From positions 30,098,001 to 30,162,000 of the forward strand of contig NC_089744.1 in assembly GCF_040412425.1 (NCBI RefSeq): DNA of 64,000 bases, read 5' to 3'. Source of the stretch: Macrobrachium rosenbergii. Its lineage: Eukaryota; Arthropoda; Malacostraca; Decapoda; Palaemonidae. The position numbers were made by a program, and so were the translations under genes. Positions 57,301-64,000 of the stretch are shown here, one piece after another. How positions within the stretch are numbered: position 1 is the stretch's first letter; every line of letters starts with the position of its first letter. The notes beneath the pieces were generated by a model that was not told the origin of the DNA, did not search any database, and saw only the letters and a list, made by a program, of their open reading frames with translations.

Positions 57301-59010
57301 CATAAATGACTTACAGCGATTGTAGTAGTTCAGCACCAGACAGAGGGGGATCAGCATGCCTTGAGACTTGATGGGGGAAATGTACTGCCCCTCTCTTTCC
57401 CATGATGTCTTTTTATTTATTTGCTCATAAATTCACCCAGAGATTGCTGTTGGTTTTAGTTCTTAACTATTATGATAGTATGCCAGCTATAATTGTAATT
57501 TTGCAAAGAAAAGTGGAAAGAAATATTAGAAAAAACATGTATACAGTACTTCACAAAAAGGTACTGCATCTCCCCATCTCAGTAAATCTCATAAATATTT
57601 TACTATAAATACACTCAGAATTTATTACTGATTTTAGTTCTTATTTGTTATGATATCATGTGAGCTGTAATTATAATTTTACAAAATAAAATAAAATAAA
57701 TTATTAAAAAAAATACGATGGGCTCGGCTTATGTTGTTTTGAGTTTACGACGCTTTTCAAATATATTCATAACAAAAATTATTTGCTGGGTTACAATGCG
57801 TTCCAGGTTTATGATGCTGACAACGCCGAACCGACGGAAGAAATATGGCTCCAGAATGGCAGAATGGTAAAATTTTGGAGGGTTTTCTGTTGAAAAACTC
57901 AATATTAATGCAGGATACATTGTTTTCAAGACACCCACACGATTAAAAGTAAGGTTGTCTTTCGATTTTCGACGGTATTTCGGATGACGCCAGTCCGACA
58001 ACATCGAAAGAAATATGCATCCAAACCGGCAGAATGGTCAATATCTGGAGGGTTTTTATTATGAAAAACTCAATCAAAATGCAGGATTCATTGTTTTCAA
58101 GACACCCAAAGGATTAAAAGTAAGGTTTTCTTACAATTCTTGACGGTAATATTTCGGATGACTCGGTCCAACGCATACGACGGAAGAAAATTCACATTCG
58201 CGGATTTTTTCATAAAGCAATATTCACTAATTACTGATTTTTACTTTATTTTCATGACTAAATACATTTGCTATGTAAAAAAATGATTTACTAATTTCAA
58301 AATATTAATATTAAGGTAACCACAGCAAAGTATCAATAAAAGTTAAATTAAAATCCCATGAATCATAAAACTTCTTAACAACATAATCACTTCATTCAAC
58401 CTCTCTCTCTCTCTCTCTCCTCGAATAATTCATGTATAATTTCACTCTTTTTAGATTTAAGTAAGGTCAACTGCCCAAATCTCTCTCTCTCTGTACTGCA
58501 TATATCCTTCGATGAAATATGGATTACTGTATATAAACATAAAAATATACTAAAATCCCATCATCGGTTGTGTGGCAATTTTTTTATTGCTTTGACATAG
58601 GCTACGATTTCGGCTCGAGGGATTAGATGTAGCCAATAACAGATCTCGTAGCAACCCCCTCTCTCCATGACGACAAGCTATTGGCAGGAAGGACTGACAG
58701 TAGCCAATAACAACTTGTAACAACCCCCTCCTCCCCCTCTCGCCCTTCTTGATGACATGTTATTGGCAGGAAGGGTGGGATTTTAACCAATCACAAAGCT
58801 TGTACCTCACAGGCTTTGCATACACTAAAAGCACGGTGATTAGTATTTTTCTCTCTCTCTCTCTCTCTCTCTGAGATAAGAGAGGAGGAGGAAATGACGG
58901 CACAAGAATTTTTTAACATTTGTGGGGATGGTGAGGACTAACCACGTTTGTATGATAAATAAATGACTTACCTAATAATATGTACTAATTGTCGAATATT
59001 AACAAGATTA

Positions 59011-59050
<40 letters not shown>

Positions 59051-62000
59051 TACTGTAATTACAACATTTATGCATTTTTAAAGTAAATTATTTCAATTTT
59101 TAAACAAAGAAATATCTTTTGCCCAAAGCTTTGAAGCTATGGGGGAGGGTGGAACTGTCAAATACATCAAATTACCTGACATTTCTAACCAAGGGTAGAA
59201 GATCAATTTCTCCCTTCCTTCCTTTCTCTCTCTCTCTATCTCTCTCTCAAAAGGTAGAATGAGAAATGGATAGATATATTATAAATAGATGCTTAGTTCA
59301 GCCATTCACTCTCTCAGGAAAAGATACTGCTAATTTGAGTCCCTTTACCTATGCACACTGTTTTGTGTGTGTGTGTGTGTGTGTGTGTGTTCATAGTGTT
59401 TTAAAAATGCATAGTAAAGGTAGTAATACATCTTTGGAAGACAAGGAAAAAAACAAATTTTTTGTTGTTGTCAGCTGCAGTAAAGAGAAACGGATTAACG
59501 TTCCTCGAGAGATTAAAGACATAAACCTTTTTCTCTCTCTCTCTTTTGCCCGCGCCAGCACAAGAATGGCTGAATGTAAGTCGTAGTGGTAATTCATTCT
59601 CCCTCTTTCTCTCTGGTCTAGCTGGAAAAAGGTATTAATGTTTAAGATGACTTTGAAATGATATTAATAAAATAATTTCAAGATTAATACAGTAGTAATA
59701 GGATAATGATTTAAGCTATATTTGATGTAGGAGGAGCAATGTAGTTCTGTGAAATTCCAAATCTTTTTCTGGTAGATAAGTGGTGAGGCAGTCTCTCTCT
59801 CTCTCTGGCTCCAAAACAGCAGAATGTAAAATTTTGGAGGGTTTTTTATGACAGACTCAATAAAAATGCAGGTTACGTCATTTTCAAGATATTCTAAGGA
59901 TTAAAAGTACGGTTTTCTTAAGATTTTCGACAATTATTTCGGTTTACAACGATTTTCAGCTTACGACGCGGTGTCAGAATGGAACCCCCGTCGTAAACTG
60001 GAGACTGCCTGTATAACTTGGTAAAATTAGCATATTTTTATGAGTGTCTTTCAACTTCCCGTAGAAGGTACGGAAAATCTTTTAGGTTTTTTTTACACCA
60101 TGTGCATTTGCATATCTTCCTCTTTCCATTGAAGTATTTTATCTTAAATTGGCCAACCTTAAAGTTTGTCCAGTCTGGGGGTGTGCTTAATATATATTTA
60201 GCTGGTCCCTTAACGGTTAAGAGAAAAAACAAAACAAAAAAGATTAAACACTTGACTTTTTGGGGTGACACTCATAAAGGTTTGCTCATCAAGCAAGCAT
60301 CTGCACTAATTTGAACTTCTGAAGTTCCAAGAATTCAACTATATGATTTTGAACATCATTCCATATTTTAAATAAAAGAAGTACAAGAGGCAATATATAC
60401 TAATCATACAATCTTCAAGGCCAGAACATGGGGGATCTCTTGACATCTCCCATCTTCACACAATACAATCAATTGGATCTACACCTCCATACGCACCAAG
60501 TTCATGTAAAAGATCCTTTATTTCAAAAAACCCAAACTAATCAGTTTAGCTTCAGGAAACCAGGAATCAGGCATAATTAGTTTCTCTTTACTGTGCATAC
60601 TATCAAAGCTTCAGCCAAAGTACCCCCTCTTCCTCTGGACAGTGAGTGACATAACCTACCTAGTTTAATTAAAAGGGGTAGTGTTGAGTCTAAAGTAGCC
60701 AGTCATTTATCTTCCTGATTACTCTAAAAAGAACTACTTTTTAGTACCATTATTTCCACCCCTCAGCTGAAGAAGCATAAACTCTGATCACCAGCTCTTA
60801 GCTGGGCATAGTTATTCCATGTCAAATAAGTTCTATTTCTTTCCCAAAGATAATAAGCCTCATGTCTCTCCAAACAGACGTCTACAATCATCACTGATCA
60901 AGGCTCTTTGTTGAATATAATGTTTCAATAATCAAGAAGGAATCTGCCTGACAATTATGTTGACCAAACTCACGAAAGTTGTTGGACACTCCCCAGATGA
61001 GGATGAAGCAGCAGGACCTAAAAGATCAAGGAAGAATGAGAAATGGAAAGACAATTTGAAGAAGACTGAAACTCAGGCAGAGCTCACAGATACAAGAGGA
61101 GAACATTTATGTTATTCACAAATGCTAGGCTTTTTGATGACAACAGTGATATCGGCTGAATCCAAAGAAATCGAATAGCAATTCTCCCGTAATAATGATA
61201 ATGAACTCCCACCAGTTTTTTTTAATTAACTCAAAGATCATGGGCTCAGGTTAGTCCTCTCTAACCAGGCATTAGAGCATCAGTAAAATAATCAGGATTT
61301 GTAATTTATATGATACTATACACTATCAAACAAAATATACAAAATAATTTTCTCTGCTTTACCTTCCTTCTATTTCTGAAAAAATATTAAGAAGAGCAAT
61401 TTGAAGTTCTGAAGTTGTATGGGCATATATTCGATAATTTGTTTCAATAATCAAATTTCCTTGCTTAGGGGCATCGATGTGGTCCTATAAAAAAAAAAAA
61501 AATTACTAGATCAATACTCTTGTCAGTTTCTAAATTTATGACAGTATAATGGTACTTTTTTCTAAGCAGACCTATCCAATAATATAAATCACAAAAATTA
61601 TTCATTAGACACACAAACGGACTTGAACAAAATGAAACAACACATATTTTGGAAGAATCCCTTTGTCATTTGACATTTGTTTTGTGAAAAACGAAATGGC
61701 TTTATAAATTACGAAAAAATTAGATTTTTCTGCCATTCTGGATGTGATAAGATTAAAATAAGATATTTTGCTGTTACTTTGGGATATTTTCTCATGACTT
61801 ACCTTGCAAACAAATTATAAATAAGAACTCACAACTTCATTTATATTTATGACAAATTTCACTAATTGAAGAGAGCATTTTTTTTTTGACAGAGTTTTGG
61901 TTAATTTTTTTCTAGTTTTCTGTGGCAGAAAACAGACAGACTTCCAAACAAAATGAAACTGCAATAAACAAGAGTAGCATGGTTTTAATGCTGAAAATAC

Positions 62001-62183
62001 ACAAGTTTTCAAAAAATCAATATGTACTGTACAAACCTTATTTTGTCCAGCAGTAATATTCAAAGCTAGTCTGGTTGGATAGAATCTCCCAGAACTTCGT
62101 TTTCTTAAATATACAAGACCAAATTCCCTCAAATGTTGAAGAAACGTTAAAAGTCTGTCGTCCATTCCTTCCATACTATAGTC
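50433..62183 (-). CDS. GTF2H4: TFIIH core subunit p52, 3' part of gene (four coding exons)
   Basis: The exons join in consistent phases (0, 2, 0) to about 213 codons ending in TAA. p52 (yeast Tfb2) anchors and stimulates the XPB translocase in TFIIH, acting in transcription initiation and nucleotide excision repair in the nucleus. Its C-terminus pairs with the small subunit p8/TTDA. Diagnostic sequences are [20 protein letters not shown] and [44 protein letters not shown], and [19 protein letters not shown] with [13 protein letters not shown] at the end. The 5' exons lie right of the window. The 9.58-kb intron holds a compound transposon. Convergent with DPH6. Confidence 0.95.
50646..51620 (-). 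other. GTF2H4 intron (975 bp)
   Basis: No repeat or coding signal that I can support. Confidence 0.6.
51621..51780 (-). CDS. GTF2H4: GTF2H4 internal exon
   Basis: Acceptor ATATTTCAG and donor GTATTT. One base completes the Arg codon, then 53 codons: [31 protein letters not shown] and VVPRTVADQ. It matches the segment that joins the p52 winged-helix-like region to the C-terminal domain. Confidence 0.95.
53200..53743 (+). repeat. Left arm of outer inverted repeat
   Basis: Mirrored by 58532-59090. Shared blocks include TTTGTGGTTGGTTAAAATCC, TTGTTATTGGCTACTGTCAG and AACACAACCGATGATGG with their complements on the right. It contains interrupted GA/CT runs. Confidence 0.85.
54249..54322. repeat. 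(GA)n microsatellite
   Basis: 37 perfect GA units within the nested element. Confidence 0.98.
54965..55165. repeat. 39-bp tandem array, five copies
   Basis: Unit built on TTTTCATACAGATTTTACAC and AAGCATGAAATGCA, period 39-40 bp. Because 39 is a multiple of three, the minus strand stays open as a 13-residue repeat; this is a by-product, not a gene. Confidence 0.88.
55660..56330. repeat. Tandem array of ~170-bp units, four copies (left arm)
   Basis: The block AACCTTACTTTTAATCCTTT then GGGTGTCTTGAAAA recurs starting near 55679, 55847, 56018 and 56197 (spacing about 168, 171 and 179). Each unit also has ATTGACCATTCTGCC or similar and CATATTTCTTCCG. The inverted right arm (57840-58150) has only two units. 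Confidence 0.88.
56373..56638. mobile_element. Nested 266-bp MITE, Tigger/pogo-like
   Basis: The ends are CAGGCATTCCCCGGTTATC and the inverse of CAGGCAGTCCCCGGTTATC, with TA at 56371-56372 and 56639-56640. The interior is largely GATAACCG/CGGTTATC words in both directions. The right arm has the empty site (TAATTTTT next to GCAAA on the complement; TA at 57780-57781). Confidence 0.92.
56724..57690. other. Centre of the compound element; no gene recognised
   Basis: About 1 kb of unique-looking sequence between the inverted arms. Its left boundary is another TIR-like end (the inverse of CAGACAGTCTCCGGGTTACG, ending 56721, followed by TA), so the centre may be flanking DNA or the remains of an older element. 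No ORF of note. Confidence 0.5.
57720..58530 (-). repeat. Right arm of inner inverted repeat
   Basis: Inverse of 55323-56720 without the 266-bp MITE and with fewer 170-bp units. Includes CGGAAGAAAATTCACATTCG and its left-arm counterpart. It ends at the empty site of the 1575-bp element. Confidence 0.85.
58532..59090 (-). repeat. Right arm of outer inverted repeat
   Basis: Inverse of 53200-53743. It contains an expanded ATA/AAT trinucleotide run (about 59010-59050) where the left arm has a shorter ATT run, and a CT run where the left arm has GA. Confidence 0.85.
60014..61362 (-). other. Remainder of the GTF2H4 9.6-kb intron
   Basis: No repeat end or coding family recognised. Confidence 0.5.
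61363..61484 (-). CDS. GTF2H4: GTF2H4 internal exon
   Basis: Acceptor TTTTTTTATAG and donor GTAAAG. It is 40 codons plus two bases: [20 protein letters not shown], then [30 protein letters not shown] corresponds to a highly conserved p52 segment. Confidence 0.95.
61485..62036 (-). other. GTF2H4 intron (552 bp)
   Basis: No additional feature. Confidence 0.6.
62037..62183 (-). CDS. GTF2H4: GTF2H4 internal exon (first visible)
   Basis: Acceptor AATTTCCAG and donor GTTTGT bound 49 whole codons: [40 protein letters not shown] and NITAGQNK. Upstream exons are off the right edge. Confidence 0.95.
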
Positions 62184-62299
62184 CTGGAAATTTTAAAGTA
62201 TATAAAGCAAGAAGCACTTTTTTATAACTTTAAAATACTGTTACATATATAATTTCACCAGAAATAAAAACACTGAGTGACTACTCCATTACAGAAAAC

Positions 62300-62760
62300 A
62301 GGTTTTGATGTAGGAAAAACCTATTTTTGGTGGTCGCTGTTGAGTCCTCAAGGAGTTACCACCATGGTGTGCCAGCACTCCATAGTGACTAGAATAATAT
62401 CAAAGAAATGTCTTTTAGCCTGGTCTTGTAGCTGGCTAGTGTGTCGTAATGGAAACACAATGACATGTGATAGTATAATGGACTCAAAGATAAGAGGACA
62501 TTTTCTCTTATCTTTAGCGAAGCTGAACCTAATTTTTCCTATGTCAAAAACTGTAAGTGACTATTGTGCATGCGCATCTGCCATCTTGTTTATGACTGAG
62601 GCAGGCAAAAGACCAGCCTCCATTACTCTCTGCTCCCCCTCTATTTGGGACCACCTTGATGCGGTGAGGGAGCTCTTGAACTCCACGAATCTGTTCCCGG
62701 AGTCCAAGAGTCCCATATACCATTATATATTTCTTTGAATTAATTTTTGTGGAATTTTCC
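62300..62760 (+). repeat. Hairpin-bearing dispersed repeat, copy 2
   Basis: It matches 18215-17960 read on the minus strand, beginning GTTTTGATGTAGGAAAAACC and TTGAGTCCTCAAGG. A short inverse match (CCTAATTTTTCCTATGTCAA near 62528) gives it a partial hairpin like copy 1. After about 62600 the two copies diverge. Confidence 0.65.
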
Positions 62761-63213
62761 ACTTTTGCTAAAATTTATTGAACCTGATAAACAGGAAAAG
62801 ATATCATACCTGGGATTCAGTTTATATCTGAAGCTAAATAGTGGGAACTGTCGTAGGACCATCAACTGCCCGATAATGTTCGGACCTGAGAGATATCAGG
62901 CAGAACTATTCTTTAGGGCTGGACCATGGATTCCAGGGGGGTCTGGTTCTGGGGATAGGACTCTTGGCATTCTATCTGGTTTGCCCATAACATGATTAGA
63001 GTGGGGATGATAATATTCTTGTAATACCTTCAGTCCTAGCAAGTGGGTTTGGCTTACATTGGGTCACTACAATCATGTTGTGCCATCCCCTGTGGGGTAG
63101 GGTAGGGAGCGGACATTTGGGAGTCGGTTCTCACTTGTACCACTGGTGGAAGAATAAACCCCATGAAAGGTTTTCATGTTTATTATTAATGTTTTTTTAC
63201 CCCTCTCAAATTT
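62761..63213 (+). other. Probable 5' untranslated part of a retroelement
   Basis: No coding family. Its position between the hairpin repeat and an ORF1-like reading suggests an element leader; CCATCCCCTGTGGGGTAGG near 63084-63102 can form a small stem. Inference only. Confidence 0.35.
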
Positions 63214-63960
63214 TTGTCTAGCATTTATAAGGATTCGAGTACCCCTGGACCCTCTGATGGTGCTGTTTTGGCACAGATGATGACCTCTGCACCCACCTTG
63301 GAGATCGAAATTTCTCCAAATGTTGATGACTTCTCCAAAAATAAATTGACAAAAAGCAGTAATAACAAATATCCTGATCCCCCTCCCCTGAACCTTCTAG
63401 GCATGCTTCATTGATGACGACTTCAAGCAAGAACATGGACTTCTCTAAGAAATCTTCATCCAAAATTACAGTAAATCCTCAACATAGCCAGGTTGTGTGA
63501 AAAATTTGAGATGCTCCATATCGTAGACTTACCAGTTGGTTGTGATTATGAAATGATCTCGACAGCTCTGAAATCATTTGGAACTGTTGTAGAAATCAGG
63601 ATGAACTTGATTGGTAATGTATCTAAATGGGAAGCGTGGGTTACCTTTAAGTAGCCATGATGAGGTTCTAAAGGCTAGTAGTATGATAAATGCCATACAA
63701 ACAGGTCAAGCTACAGTACGAATAGCCTTAACAGACAAAGTTCCCAAAGACATGGACGTTTATGTGCCATCTAAATGGGCTCAGGATAAACCAGAGAGAA
63801 ACCAGAATAATGGAAGGACTCCTAAACCTCCTATGTAGCTGGTAGCTTCAGCCAAGGAGGAAAATTATAACTACTATATGTAAATTTTGCAGGTTTCTTC
63901 AGAAAAAGGTGGGAGAAATAAAGAGCGGTGATATTTCTCGTTCTAGGAAGAACACCGTTC
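63214..63960 (+). pseudogene. Retroelement ORF1-like protein with RRM-like fold, frameshifted
   Basis: The first piece (63214-63414) is Pro/Ser-rich. A second piece (about 63480-63652) reads FEMLHIVDLPVGCDYEMIS, TALKSFGTVVEIRMN and KWEAWVTFK, resembling an RNA-recognition motif (an RNP2-like strand, a helix, an RNP1-like strand). The third piece (to 63838) continues SSHDEVLKASSMINAI and VRIALTDKVP. A Lys-rich tail follows in another frame to the edge. Such RRM-type ORF1 proteins belong to non-LTR elements, but a DIRS gag is not excluded. Stops show it is broken here. Confidence 0.5.
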
Positions 63961-64000
63961 TTATTCATGACAAATCCACAACCCAAGCATATATGCTGAC

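Larger units (their letters stand above)
52140..60011. mobile_element. Compound inverted-repeat element of Tigger/pogo type
   Basis: The outer ends are CAGGCTGTCTCCGGTTTATG on the left and the inverse of CAGGCAGTCTCCAGTTTACG on the right, each next to TA (52138-52139, 60012-60013). Inside, 53200-53700 is inverted at 58600-59090, and 55323-56720 is inverted (with differences) at 57720-58530, giving a large palindrome around a ~1-kb centre. In contrast 52262-53110 and 59097-59915 are direct repeats. Two smaller TA-targeting elements sit in the left arm. No transposase was recognised, so it is non-autonomous. It fills most of one GTF2H4 intron. Confidence 0.8.

Overview
The window is animal nuclear DNA dominated by transposable elements. 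It has spliced genes with GT/AG introns, very long introns, dense dinucleotide microsatellites, and DIRS, Penelope, CR1, Gypsy and Tigger/pogo relatives. I read it as a decapod (malacostracan) crustacean. That is an inference from the repeat mix and the large introns; no species marker is present.

Two conserved host genes are recognisable, and they converge. DPH6 (diphthine-ammonia ligase, + strand) contributes its last four coding exons (18665-18826, 21780-21945, 24685-24780, 43728-43978), which encode the C-terminal Rid/YjgF-like part. GTF2H4 (p52 subunit of TFIIH, - strand) contributes its last four coding exons (62037-62183, 61363-61484, 51621-51780, 50433-50645). All exon phases agree. 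The 5' parts of both genes lie outside the window: DPH6 to the left, GTF2H4 to the right.

Nearly everything else is mobile DNA, much of it nested. From 1 to 17.5 kb there are a broken Penelope-like element, a nearly whole Tc1/mariner element, LINE fragments, a piggyBac-like non-autonomous element filled with ~379-bp tandem units, a Gypsy LTR retrotransposon whose integrase lies upstream of its reverse transcriptase (Gmr1-type order), a related LTR fragment, a 265-bp palindrome and a tyrosine-recombinase fragment. The 18.9-kb third visible DPH6 intron holds a CR1-like LINE (split by a 1.9-kb long-inverted-repeat element), a decayed DIRS copy and a nearly complete 7.2-kb DIRS element. Between the two genes are a tRNA-derived SINE with target duplications and an internally deleted DIRS copy. 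The 9.6-kb GTF2H4 intron is almost filled by one 7.9-kb compound inverted-repeat element of Tigger/pogo type. Two smaller TA-targeting elements sit in its left arm, and its right arm preserves both empty sites.

I found no wholly new gene system. The best leads are the unusual pol order of the Gypsy element, the mismatched flanks of the piggyBac-like element, the internally dated compound palindrome, and a shared terminal motif across at least three DIRS-like loci in the window.
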